Of a stretch of 53,489 nt of DNA, positions 25,704 through 33,836 are shown in pieces (positions within the stretch are counted from its first letter, which is position 1; the number at the start of each line of letters is the position of its first letter). The position numbers and the translations under genes are program-made. The DNA is from Deltaproteobacteria bacterium (GTDB taxonomy: Bacteria; Myxococcota_A; UBA9160; UBA6930). The DNA is taken from the NCBI GenBank assembly GCA_029261815.1, contig JAJDAQ010000124.1, forward strand, positions 1 to 53,489, given 5' to 3'. Below the pieces are notes generated by a model, which was not told the origin of the DNA, ran no database searches, and was given only the letters and a program-made list of their open reading frames with translations.

Positions 25704-25777
25704 ACAATTGGTGCCGAACGCACGTCCCAGGGATTAGCGGCGCGGGCCGGACACCGCGTCGACCTGAGGAGAATGCC

Positions 25778-26674
25778 GTGCGAAACCCCTCCCGACCCCT
25801 TCCCTGGCGGCTGCTGCCGCTCCTGGCGCTTTTGTTGTTGACCGCGAGCGCGTGCGCCCATCACGGTGGCGGGCGCCCGGGCGATCGCGTGCACCACGGT
25901 TCTGGCGGAAGCTACGACGACTACGGTCGCAGAGCGGTCGGGCATTCAGGTCTGCGATGGGATCAGCACCTCGGTGCGTACCTCGTGATCGGCCATCCCT
26001 CGGTGTACTTCTGGGACGGTCACTACTACCGCCCGCACCAGCATGGTTGGCAGCGCGCCCGGAAGCTGCGCGGAAGTTGGGGAACCTGGCGCGGCGCGGT
26101 TCCGCACCGCGTGTCTGCTCGTCACTTCCCGCAGCGCCCGCACCGTGCGCGAGCCGATGCCCACCGGGCGCGCAGCGAGAGAGACCGGCATGTCGAGGCA
26201 CGCCCGAATGCGCGCCGTGAACGTGGCGAACGGGAACGGCGACAGGTGGATTCCCGGCGCCGGAACGACGCACGAGCCGAGCAGGAGCGGCGATCGCGTC
26301 GGGAGAACGCTCGGGTCGAGTCGCAGCGAGCCGAACGACGACAGCACGAAAGGATCCGCGCCGACCGGAACCGCCGCGTCGAACGCGAGCAGAGAACGCA
26401 TCGGGAAGCCCGGCGTGTCGATTCCAGGCGACCCAACGGGAGAGAGCCCGCTCGCGCCGACCGAGATCGCCAGCGACGCCGCGCAGAAGCGACGGCCATC
26501 CAACAGCGCGGCCGCGGGCAGGTCGACAATCGCCCACGCAGGGATCGCGTCCGAGAACGGGTCCGCGACACCCAGCGTCAACAAAGGGAGCGCAACCGCC
26601 CGCGCGTCTCCGAGGGACGTGGCCGAAGCCAAGAGCCCACCACTCGACAGCGGAGTAGACGCCGCGACCGCTGA
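25778..26674 (+). CDS. Arg-rich, low-complexity putative lipoprotein
   Basis: 298 residues from GTG at 25778 (GAGGAG at good spacing). A hydrophobic signal (about residues 9-25, LLPLLALLLLTASAC) ends in a Cys that could be lipidated. Residues about 60-110 hold an aromatic His/Tyr/Trp module (HPSVYFWDGHYYRPH) seen in small envelope proteins. The remaining 180 residues are extraordinarily Arg-rich with Glu, Gln and Asp, predicted disordered or highly charged helix. Frame choice is supported by the ribosome site and signal peptide, although Arg-rich GC-rich DNA also opens the other frames. Function unknown; it might bind polyanions such as LPS or polysaccharide. Confidence 0.7.
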   Translation: MRNPSRPLPWRLLPLLALLLLTASACAHHGGGRPGDRVHHGSGGSYDDYGRRAVGHSGLRWDQHLGAYLVIGHPSVYFWDGHYYRPHQHGWQRARKLRGSWGTWRGAVPHRVSARHFPQRPHRARADAHRARSERDRHVEARPNARRERGERERRQVDSRRRNDARAEQERRSRRENARVESQRAERRQHERIRADRNRRVEREQRTHREARRVDSRRPNGREPARADRDRQRRRAEATAIQQRGRGQVDNRPRRDRVRERVRDTQRQQRERNRPRVSEGRGRSQEPTTRQRSRRRDR

Positions 26675-26750
26675 GATTGCGGATGCACGCCCTATCATCC
26701 GGCGCATCGAATCGAACACGAACGCTCGATGAGCTTCGAGGGGGCACCAG

Positions 26751-27596
26751 ATGCGAAGTTGGTCGCTCATCGGCCAGGCCGAGAATTCCGACGTTGCAGC
26801 GGCTCGGCTGCAACTCCACTGGGCCGCTCAAGTCGTCCCGGCCGCGGCAGCCGCCCATTTGGAACCGCGACCGGACGACAGCCATCGCAATCTGGGGTGG
26901 AGCGACGAGTTCTGCGCGCTTGCGAGTCACCCGCTGGGGCCGTCCGAAGTGCGGCTCGCCCTTCGCCCTGAGACCCTCTCTCTCCATCTGCTGGACGAGA
27001 GCGGGCAGGACCTTTCCTCGCTCGAACTCGACGGTGCGACGTTGGACGACGCCCACGCCTGGGCTGGCGCGCAACTCACCGAACGCGCGTCGCTTCCCGC
27101 GAAGACCCTGACGCGCGTCGAGTACGAGCTGCCGGCGCACCCGATCGCCGCCGGCCAGCCGTTCAAGTTGGACGACGCGGGTGCATTCGCCGAACTCGCG
27201 CATCTCTACCAGAACGCGCACGCGGCACTCGAAGCCGTCAGTGCCGAACACGGTGGTGCGGCCGTTCGGATCTGGCCGCACCATTTCGACATCGCGACGC
27301 TGATCGCTCTGGACGCCTCCCCTGACCCTGAGACCGCTCGTTCGATCGGTGTCGGAATGACGCCGGGCGACGGTGGGATTCCGACGCCCTATTTCTACGT
27401 GACCCCGTGGCCATACCCCTCACCCGAGGCGCTTGGCGAACTAGAGAGCCGCGGCAGCTGGAACACCGAAGGGTGGACGGGAGCGGTCCTGCGCCTCGAC
27501 GAAATCCTCAGCCAGGATGCCGCGCAGCAAGCGACCTGGGTCCGTGACTTCTTGCGTTCGGCGGTGCAAGGGTCGCGCACGGCATTGGAACGCTGA
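26751..27596 (+). CDS. Conserved hypothetical protein (WPHHFD motif)
   Basis: 281 residues, soluble, no signal peptide. Visible features are an N-terminal helical region (LQLHWAAQVV), AALEAVSAEHGGAAVRIWPHHFDIATLIAL around residue 160, GVGMTPGDGG, and PYFYVTPWPYP near residue 220. The pattern of a WPHHFD element followed by a glycine-rich and aromatic-proline segment resembles, in layout only, DUF5996-type proteins. The His/Asp cluster could bind a metal. The ATG at 26751 follows GAGGGGG. It is convergent with the SPW-type gene, with a strong hairpin between. Function not known. Confidence 0.75.
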   Translation: MRSWSLIGQAENSDVAAARLQLHWAAQVVPAAAAAHLEPRPDDSHRNLGWSDEFCALASHPLGPSEVRLALRPETLSLHLLDESGQDLSSLELDGATLDDAHAWAGAQLTERASLPAKTLTRVEYELPAHPIAAGQPFKLDDAGAFAELAHLYQNAHAALEAVSAEHGGAAVRIWPHHFDIATLIALDASPDPETARSIGVGMTPGDGGIPTPYFYVTPWPYPSPEALGELESRGSWNTEGWTGAVLRLDEILSQDAAQQATWVRDFLRSAVQGSRTALER

Positions 27597-27666
27597 TCGG
27601 GGCGCGAGTCGCGCGCTTCTAGACTTCGTCCCCTGCCCATGCCACCGGTCGGGCGCCGCAAGAGAG

Positions 27667-27702
27667 AGAGCAGGAGCCTCGAAATTCCGAGACTCCTGCT
27701 CT
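27667..27702. terminator. Bidirectional terminator hairpin
   Basis: AGAGCAGGAG (27667-27676) pairs perfectly with CTCCTGCTCT (27693-27702); after one C/A mismatch an inner CTCG/CGAG stem continues, with an AAATTC loop. It lies between the convergent genes ending at 27596 and 27723, so it probably terminates both. On the minus strand it is followed by a pyrimidine-rich CTCTCTCTTG run. Confidence 0.75.
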
Positions 27703-27722
27703 GCGCCGATCTTTGGTGCGTG

Positions 27723-28112
27723 TCACGCGGCCGAGCGAACGTGCGCGGCGTGGCCGGGCGCAGCGTCTGTCTCGAGCTGGGTCGTCGCCACGACCACGAG
27801 CACGGCGACAGCCACGGTGATGAAGAAGCCAGCGGCGACTCCACCAAACCCGAGAACGAACGGGGCGGCGAGGAGTGCGACTGCGGCAATCGCATCGAGC
27901 GTCAAGTGCACCCGCCACGAGATGAGGTTCCGGATTCCGGCCGAATAGTCCGTAAGCAAGCTGTAGACGACGAGTCCGATGCCGGCACCGACGGATATCG
28001 CGGTGGCCGCCGCCGATTCAGCTGAGAAGTTCAGCAAGAACGGGACGAGGATGAGTGCGGCCGCAACGGCGTAGTCGAGGAATCCGTGAAACCGCGGGTT
28101 GATGAATCGCAT
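27723..28112 (-). CDS. SPW-repeat-type small membrane protein
   Basis: 129 residues with four predicted TM helices (about residues 9-27, 34-52, 66-88, 92-112), starting MRFINPRFHGFLDYAV. The opening HGFLDY and the mid-protein ISWRVHLTLDAIAAVALLAAPFVLGF repeat-like half match the SPW repeat family of unknown function. The ATG at 28112 follows AGGAG. It is divergent from the ECF sigma factor gene (207 bp gap). Confidence 0.75.
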   Translation of the reverse strand: MRFINPRFHGFLDYAVAAALILVPFLLNFSAESAAATAISVGAGIGLVVYSLLTDYSAGIRNLISWRVHLTLDAIAAVALLAAPFVLGFGGVAAGFFITVAVAVLVVVATTQLETDAAPGHAAHVRSAA

Positions 28113-28319
28113 GTCGATCTCCTGGTTGGCGGGCTCTTTGGCCCGTTGTTTGTCGATTCGACGCGACAACTCGCCGGTTTCTTACCCCGTCGGCCGGCTC
28201 CGCCGATCAGCCAGAAAAATCAGCCGAATACGTAAGATCTCGCGCCGTGGGCGCGTCCAAGACTGCGGAGATCAATCTGCCAATGATGCGCTGTACGAGT
28301 TCAGGTAGGCTTGACATGA

Positions 28320-28934
28320 ATGACGGCACCTCGGACCAACACGGACTGGCTTCGGGATCTGCGAACGGACGGCGAGGCACAGGCCCCCGCAATCGAAGAG
28401 CTGCGGACCTACCTACTTCGCTCCTTGCCGGGTTGCCTTGGTCGGCATGGATCGCTCCCACCGGCGGTCTTGGAGGACGTTGTCCAGGACGCCCTGGTCC
28501 AGACCCTCGACCGGCTGGATCAGTTCGAAGGCCGCAGTGGATTCAAGACCTGGGCAACGACCATCGCGGTTCGAATGGCGATGAACGAACTTCGCCGGCG
28601 GCGCTGGCGGGACGTGCCGCTCGAAGAACTCCTGCACGGCGACGCGCTCACACCCGACGGGTATGCGGACCCAGCGGCGAGTCCAGAATCCCAGGCGGCG
28701 CGGCGCGAGATCCTTCGCGTGATGCAGGAACTGATCGAGAATGCGTTGAGTGATCGACAACGCGTCGCAATTCTCGCTGAGTCGGGCGGAATGCCGCAGG
28801 AAGAAATCGGTCGGCATCTTGGGATCAATCGCAACGCCGTCTACAAGCTCGGGCACGACGCTCGGAAGAAGTTGAAGAGCGGCATGGAAGCGTCTGGCCT
28901 CGATGGCTCGGCGATTCGCGCAGCGTTCTCTTAG
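28320..28934 (+). CDS. ECF-type RNA polymerase sigma factor
   Basis: 204 residues. Sigma region 2 is at about residues 45-95 (EDVVQDALVQTLDRLDQFEGRSGFKTWATTIAVRMAMNELRRRR), binding core RNAP and the -10 element. Region 4 is at about residues 145-195, with HTH GGMPQEEIGRHLGINRNAVYKL. There is no region 1.1 or 3, as in extracytoplasmic-function sigma factors. The ATG at 28320 follows AGGTAGG. It is followed after 10 bp by a small Cys-rich protein, probably its zinc-binding anti-sigma or partner, in the same operon. The target promoters are unknown. Confidence 0.92.
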   Translation: MTAPRTNTDWLRDLRTDGEAQAPAIEELRTYLLRSLPGCLGRHGSLPPAVLEDVVQDALVQTLDRLDQFEGRSGFKTWATTIAVRMAMNELRRRRWRDVPLEELLHGDALTPDGYADPAASPESQAARREILRVMQELIENALSDRQRVAILAESGGMPQEEIGRHLGINRNAVYKLGHDARKKLKSGMEASGLDGSAIRAAFS

Positions 28935-28944
28935 GAGTCAGTCG

Positions 28945-29193
28945 ATGCCCCTCGACGAATCACAAGTCAAAGCCCTTCTCCACGCCGTGGCGAACACGCG
29001 CGAGACGGAGATCGACTGCGACGTGTGCCTCGCGGAAATGGCCGAGTTTGCGGAAACCGAGCTGCTCGGCCGCGAAACGAGCGCCGCCCTCGACCGGATC
29101 CGCGCCCACCTCGGGGTCTGCTCCGAGTGCAGAGAGGAGTACGAGGTTCTGCTCGCAGTCGTGCGGAGCAGTTCTTCGGAAGTGGGCGTGTAA
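28945..29193 (+). CDS. Small zf-HC2-like protein, possible soluble anti-sigma factor
   Basis: 82 residues. Cys pattern DCDVCLAEMAEF (about residues 24-35) and HLGVCSECREEYEVL (about residues 56-70) resembles the HC2 zinc-finger region of ZAS anti-sigma factors (H-x3-C-x2-C). It lacks the TM helix and sensor domain of classical membrane anti-sigmas. A ribosome site TAGGAG lies before the ATG at 28945. Its position 10 bp after an ECF sigma gene indicates a direct regulatory partner. Alternatively it is only a sigma-associated zinc protein. Confidence 0.78.
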   Translation: MPLDESQVKALLHAVANTRETEIDCDVCLAEMAEFAETELLGRETSAALDRIRAHLGVCSECREEYEVLLAVVRSSSSEVGV

Positions 29194-29306
29194 CCCGACC
29201 GGTTTCTCGCGGGACTCGGCGTGGACGCCAGGACAGGTCCTAGAAGCTGGCGACTCCGTTGTTGCCTAGTCTTCCTCGGTGACCGGTTGTGGGAGGAGTA
29301 TCCACG

Positions 29307-30629
29307 ATGAGTGATGCAGCGACGAGCACAAGCCAGCCGAGCCCCGGCGAGTACCGGACCCCCGAGCAGGCGCAAGCGGAGAGCGGGCGCGGTGTCGCTC
29401 CGGCGAACGAACTGGCGCTCGAAGACATCAACCCGGTGAACGCGAACCTCTTCGCCGAGAACCGCTGGCAGGGCTACTTCGAGCGGCTGCGCAAGGAAGA
29501 CCCGGTCCACTTCAACGAGATCGAATCGGCCGGGCGCTATTGGTCCGTCACGAAGTACGACGACATCAAGACCGTGAGCTCCGACTGGGAGACCTTTTCG
29601 TCGTCCTTCGGGATGACGCTGGGTTTTCGGGTGGGCGCCGACGTTCCGACCTTCTTCCGGCAAGGAAGTCCTGCGTTCATCTCGCAGGACCCGCCGCGAC
29701 AGACCGAACAGCGCAAGACGGTACGGCCGTCGGTCGCGCCCAAGAATCTCGCCCGGCTGGAACCCCTCATTCGAGAGCGAACGTGCCAGGTGCTCGATTC
29801 CCTCCCGGAAGGTGAAACCTTCGACTGGGTGGACACCGTTTCGATCGAGCTGACCACGGCCATGCTGGCGACGTTGTTCGACTTCCCGTTCGCGGATCGC
29901 CGGAAGCTCACGCGATGGTCCGACATCGTCTTCGCGGTTCCGCAGCCCGGCGGCGTCGTCGAGTCCCAGGCCCAGAAGCGCGATGAAATGATGGAGTGCG
30001 TCACGTACTTCTCGAGGCTCTGGGAAGAGCGCAAGGAACACCCGGGGGACGACCTCGTTTCGATGCTCGTCCATGGGGAAGCGACCAAACACATGGACGC
30101 CATGGACCACCTTGGCAACCTCCTACTGCTCATCGTGGGCGGGAACGACACAACGCGGAACACCATGTCGGGCAGCATCTACGCGCTCAACCAATTCCCC
30201 GAGCAGTACGACAAGCTGACTGCAGACCCGGGTCTCGTCGGGAACATGGTGCCCGAGATCATCCGCTGGCAGACCCCGCTCTCCTACATGCGAAGGACCG
30301 CGACGCGCGACTGCGAACTCGGCGGCAAGGCGATCCAGAAACACGATCAACTCCTGATGTGGTACGTGTCCGCCAATCGCGACGAGGACGTCTTCCCAGA
30401 CGGCGACGCACTCGACATCGAACGCCCCAACGCGAGCCGTCACCTCTCGTTCGGCTACGGCGTCCACTTCTGCATGGGCAGTCGCCTAGCGGAACTCCAG
30501 CTCCGCGTCCTGTGGGAGGAGATCCTGCGGCGGTTCAAGCGGATCGAAGTGCAGGCGGAGCCGAGCCGCACCCTGTCTTCCTTCGTCAAGGGCTACACGG
30601 ACCTACCGGTGGTGATCACGCGCAAGTGA
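29307..30629 (+). CDS. Cytochrome P450 (bacterial class I type)
   Basis: 440 residues, soluble bacterial P450. I-helix oxygen-binding motif GGNDTTRN (about residue 280), K-helix ExxR in EIIRWQTP, and the haem loop FGYGVHFCMG with Cys389 as thiolate ligand. The N-terminal 50 residues are polar and Glu/Ala-rich. Such P450s hydroxylate terpenoids, steroids, fatty acids or xenobiotics with ferredoxin as electron donor; no ferredoxin is adjacent. The ATG at 29307 follows GGGAGGAG. It is followed after 73 bp by a haloalkane-dehalogenase-like gene on the same strand, suggesting a shared pathway. Confidence 0.95.
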   Translation: MSDAATSTSQPSPGEYRTPEQAQAESGRGVAPANELALEDINPVNANLFAENRWQGYFERLRKEDPVHFNEIESAGRYWSVTKYDDIKTVSSDWETFSSSFGMTLGFRVGADVPTFFRQGSPAFISQDPPRQTEQRKTVRPSVAPKNLARLEPLIRERTCQVLDSLPEGETFDWVDTVSIELTTAMLATLFDFPFADRRKLTRWSDIVFAVPQPGGVVESQAQKRDEMMECVTYFSRLWEERKEHPGDDLVSMLVHGEATKHMDAMDHLGNLLLLIVGGNDTTRNTMSGSIYALNQFPEQYDKLTADPGLVGNMVPEIIRWQTPLSYMRRTATRDCELGGKAIQKHDQLLMWYVSANRDEDVFPDGDALDIERPNASRHLSFGYGVHFCMGSRLAELQLRVLWEEILRRFKRIEVQAEPSRTLSSFVKGYTDLPVVITRK

Positions 30630-30702
30630 CCGAACCGGTCGCACGACACCTGCCTTGCGCCGTGTTCCGCACGCGCGGAGCAACTTGCCAGTCGAGGAAA
30701 CA

Positions 30703-31749
30703 ATGAAGACCCTGCTGTACGCGTTTCTCTCGATATTGCTAGTTGCAGGGATCGCGGTCGTCGCGCTCCAGGGCTCCAGCGACTGGACTGTCGGCGAGGT
30801 TTCCCGGACACCGGAGGCGCGTTTCGCCGAGCTGCCCGATTATCCGTTCGCGGCCAACTACAGCGACGTACTCGGTTACCGGCTCCACTATGTGGACGAA
30901 GGACCACGGGACGCGCCGCCGATCCTACTCCTCCATGGACAGCCCTCTTGGAGCTATCTCTACCGCCACATGATTCCGCTGCTCACTGCGGCCGGCCATC
31001 GCGTCATCGCGCCGGACCTGGTCGGCTTCGGCAAGTCCGACAAGCCGACCCATCAGGGCGACTACACCTATCAGATGCACGTAGACGTCATGGCCGCCTT
31101 CGTGGAAGACCTCGAACTCAACGACATCACGTACTTCGGTCAGGATTGGGGCGGCTTGATCGGGCTGCGGATCGTCGCTGAGGCCCCGGACCGTTACGCG
31201 CGCATCATGATCTCCAACACCGGGTTGCCGGCGGCCGGCGGCGTCCCGGGATGGATCGGATACCCGCTCTTCCGCCTCGCCGTATGGTGGGAGGGAACCG
31301 TCGAACAGCTGGGTCCCAGCGCAGACGGCTTCTCGTTTGCTCGCTGGGTGGCCTACGCCCGAACGAGTTCAGACTTCGACATGGCCAACCTGTTCCAGAC
31401 TGCGACGACGCGCGAACTCTCTCCCGCAGAGTTGGCCGGATACGCAGCACCTTTTGTGGGCGAAGAACATCTCGCCGGCGCCCGTGTCTTTCCCTACCTG
31501 GTCCCCAGCCAGCTGCGTGAGAACGATCGCGTCATGCGCGAGTTCTATGCCCGCTGGGACAAGCCCTTTCTCACCGCGTTTGGCGACGCCGACCCGGTGA
31601 CCGCTGGCGGCGACAAGATCTGGCAAGAACAGGTCCCCGGCGCAGCCGACCAGCCCCACGTCACGATCGAGGGCGGCAATCACTTCATCCAGGAAGATCG
31701 CCCGGAGCGCCTGGTCGAGCTGATGCTCGCCTTCATCGCGCGCGGATAG
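30703..31749 (+). CDS. Haloalkane dehalogenase-like alpha/beta hydrolase, membrane-anchored
   Basis: 348 residues. An N-terminal hydrophobic anchor or signal (about residues 4-23) precedes an alpha/beta hydrolase domain with the haloalkane-dehalogenase signatures: HGQPSWSYLYRHM (oxyanion/halide-binding element), nucleophile Asp148 with adjacent halide-contacting Trp149 in GQDWGG, and catalytic His327 in GGNHFIQED. This family hydrolyses carbon-halogen bonds via an aspartyl ester. The signal-anchor is unusual since most members are cytoplasmic, so it may face the periplasm. The ATG at 30703 follows GAGGAAA. It lies downstream of the P450 and upstream of an SRPBCC gene. Confidence 0.88.
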   Translation: MKTLLYAFLSILLVAGIAVVALQGSSDWTVGEVSRTPEARFAELPDYPFAANYSDVLGYRLHYVDEGPRDAPPILLLHGQPSWSYLYRHMIPLLTAAGHRVIAPDLVGFGKSDKPTHQGDYTYQMHVDVMAAFVEDLELNDITYFGQDWGGLIGLRIVAEAPDRYARIMISNTGLPAAGGVPGWIGYPLFRLAVWWEGTVEQLGPSADGFSFARWVAYARTSSDFDMANLFQTATTRELSPAELAGYAAPFVGEEHLAGARVFPYLVPSQLRENDRVMREFYARWDKPFLTAFGDADPVTAGGDKIWQEQVPGAADQPHVTIEGGNHFIQEDRPERLVELMLAFIARG

Positions 31750-31822
31750 CCGCGGCCAGAGCGCGCAAATCCTCGACTCTTCCAACGCGTTCACGGCCGC
31801 GTCAGATCGGTAGAGTCAGTCG

Positions 31823-32287
31823 ATGGCTCAAGCTGACTTCTCGCTGTCGATCGAAATTCCCGCGCCGCTCGAAGGGGTTCGCGAGTTCCTCGCGGACCTT
31901 CATCGGATTCGCGTCCTGCATCCGTTGATCGTCGGGGTCGATGACCTGCCCGCAAATCCTGCGCGACCCACAGCGCGCCAGTTTCAAGTCTTCGACCGAT
32001 TGAAGCTGGGGCCGCTTCCGCTTCGAATCCGCTACCGGGCCGAGATCGAGGTGACCTCCGCGGGCGAGGTGCGCGGAACGGCCTGGCAGTTTCCGGCCAT
32101 CGAAGTGCGAACCCGCTACCAACTGGCGCCGCTGACGGGAGACTCGACCCGACTCACCGAGCGAGTCGACATGACGGCGCCTCGCCTGCTCATTGGCACC
32201 GTCCGCCGTCAGGCCCTCGCGGCGCATCAGGAGACGCTCGAAAAACTGGCGCGCCATCTGTCGACCGAGAGCGCTGAACCGATCTAG
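31823..32287 (+). CDS. SRPBCC-superfamily protein
   Basis: 154 residues with the helix-grip layout of SRPBCC/START-like ligand-binding proteins: ADFSLSIEIPAPLEGVREFLADLHRIRVLHP at the N-terminus, beta strands with RYRAEIEVTSAGEVRG, and a long C-terminal helix (about residues 120-150). Members bind hydrophobic ligands or act as cyclases. It sits after the P450 and dehalogenase genes, consistent with handling a lipid-like substrate. Its TAG stop shares the palindrome CTAG with the stop of the convergent amidohydrolase. Confidence 0.8.
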   Translation: MAQADFSLSIEIPAPLEGVREFLADLHRIRVLHPLIVGVDDLPANPARPTARQFQVFDRLKLGPLPLRIRYRAEIEVTSAGEVRGTAWQFPAIEVRTRYQLAPLTGDSTRLTERVDMTAPRLLIGTVRRQALAAHQETLEKLARHLSTESAEPI

Positions 32288-33717
32288 GGCGCGAGCGCGG
32301 ACTCCTCTGGGAGCGTCTTCACGACGCGGCCCCGGCTGATCACGACACGGACCGCTCGCGTATTGCGAATGTCTTCCAGCGGATTTGCGTCGAGCAGCAC
32401 CAGGTCGGCCGCGTGTCCGGGCGCGACCTGGCCCATCTCGCCTTCGAGACCAAAGAACTCGGCCGGGCGAACGGTTGCCGAGGTGAGTGCGTCCATCGGC
32501 GTCAGGCCCGCATCCACGAGGCGTTCGAGTTCCGTGTGCAGGCTGTAGCCGGGAAGCGCGCTTCCGATCGGCGTATCGGTTCCGGCTCCGATGGGGACGC
32601 CTGCCCGATGCAGCCGTCTGACCAGTTCCATGCTCCAGACCCCCAGCGAGGTATCCGCGGACGGTGCGTACGCGGCCCACGCTCTTGCACCGTCGGCCCA
32701 CGACGCGCGCGCCGGTTTCGGCAATCGGTCCAGATGCGCCAGCCAGTCGGAACGTTCGTACGGCGGATGCGAAGCCAGGGTGTTCAGTCGCAGCGTCGGA
32801 ACCTGGATCGTCTCGACGAGGGCCGCGATCAGATCCCCACATGCGACGGGATCGATCGATCCGCGCGCGCGCGGATGATATTCGGCGTGGAGCGCTCTAC
32901 GGAGGTCATAGCCCGACAGGCCGTGGACCTCGGCGATCCGCGAACGCCGCTCTTCGGTCTGCGGGCCTGCGTCACGGGCACAGCCGAGTTCGACGTTTCG
33001 CAAGTGCTCCATGGAGTCCACGCTGGGACCCGCCTTCGTTGCCGCCACTGCGAGCGGGACATGAGCCGCAATCGGGAGGTCAGCTTCCCTGGCCGCACTC
33101 ACCAGTGCATCGAACACTTCCGGCGACACGAGCTCGTAGATCTTCACGAAGTCCACACCGGCCTGCTTCAGCCGGGCGACGTTGGCTCGCGCGACGTCGG
33201 CCGTCGGATTCGCTGTACCGATCTCGGGCCGCCCGACGCCGTCGTACACGACCTGGGTACCGTCCAGGAGCGGCCCGCTGTAGAAGAGGCGTGGAGCGAT
33301 CGCGCCCTGCGCTCGCCAACGAGCCACCTGCGGCTCGAGTTCACGCAGCAACCCACCGGTGTCTCGAACACTCGTGATGCCGTATCTGAGGAACAGATCT
33401 GGCATCGCCTCCGTGATCGCGGTGTCGTACGTCACGTGGACGTGCATGTCCCAGAGGCCCGGGATCAGGAACCGTCCGCGCCCATCGATCACGTGGTGCG
33501 CAGTCGGCGCCGTCGACCCGGCGGCATGAACTGCGATGACCTTGCCCGAACGGACCAGGACCGTCTGGTTCGCGCGAAAGCCGCTCGCGGAATCGATCAC
33601 GGTGACGTCCCGGATCGCCAGGTCCGCCGCCTCGAGCGGGGCGTCGCTTCGACAAGCGACCATCGAGACCGCGAGCGCCAACACGAGCACCGAAAGCCGA
33701 TGGATTCGAAGCGACAT
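32284..33717 (-). CDS. Amidohydrolase-family putative lipoprotein (prolidase/imidazolonepropionase-like)
   Basis: 477 residues from the ATG at 33717. An N-terminal signal ends in VSMVAC, a probable lipobox. The amidohydrolase TIM barrel keeps its metal ligands: HxH in DMHVHV (about residue 96), a Lys in DFVKIYE that is probably carboxylated, His in IAAHVPLAV, His in DSMEHLRN and Asp in GAGTDTP. The C-terminal composite domain has LVLLDANPLEDI. It hydrolyses amide, ester or dipeptide-like bonds in the periplasm or outer envelope; substrate unknown. Its stop overlaps the convergent SRPBCC stop. Confidence 0.9.
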   Translation of the reverse strand: MSLRIHRLSVLVLALAVSMVACRSDAPLEAADLAIRDVTVIDSASGFRANQTVLVRSGKVIAVHAAGSTAPTAHHVIDGRGRFLIPGLWDMHVHVTYDTAITEAMPDLFLRYGITSVRDTGGLLRELEPQVARWRAQGAIAPRLFYSGPLLDGTQVVYDGVGRPEIGTANPTADVARANVARLKQAGVDFVKIYELVSPEVFDALVSAAREADLPIAAHVPLAVAATKAGPSVDSMEHLRNVELGCARDAGPQTEERRSRIAEVHGLSGYDLRRALHAEYHPRARGSIDPVACGDLIAALVETIQVPTLRLNTLASHPPYERSDWLAHLDRLPKPARASWADGARAWAAYAPSADTSLGVWSMELVRRLHRAGVPIGAGTDTPIGSALPGYSLHTELERLVDAGLTPMDALTSATVRPAEFFGLEGEMGQVAPGHAADLVLLDANPLEDIRNTRAVRVVISRGRVVKTLPEESALAP

Positions 33718-33759
33718 GGGTCTGAACCTCAGCTGCCTCACCCGTTCACCCGGGAGGGA

Positions 33760-33780
33760 GGGGCTAGAAATACCAGCCCC
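33760..33780. terminator. Short hairpin between P450 and amidohydrolase genes
   Basis: GGGGCT (33760-33765) and AGCCCC (33775-33780) pair around a 9-nt loop. Both flanking genes are on the minus strand, so this may terminate the upstream P450 transcript. No T-run follows; weak call. Confidence 0.3.
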
Positions 33781-33836
33781 GCCAGACCCCGACAAAGGGA
33801 ATCTGACTCTGGTGGCCCGGGCGGCGTCCGTAGTCG

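Noticed and set aside
25734..27284. 516-codon minus-strand frame
   Set aside because: Runs across two plus-strand genes with ribosome sites; the open frame follows from Arg-rich coding on the other strand.
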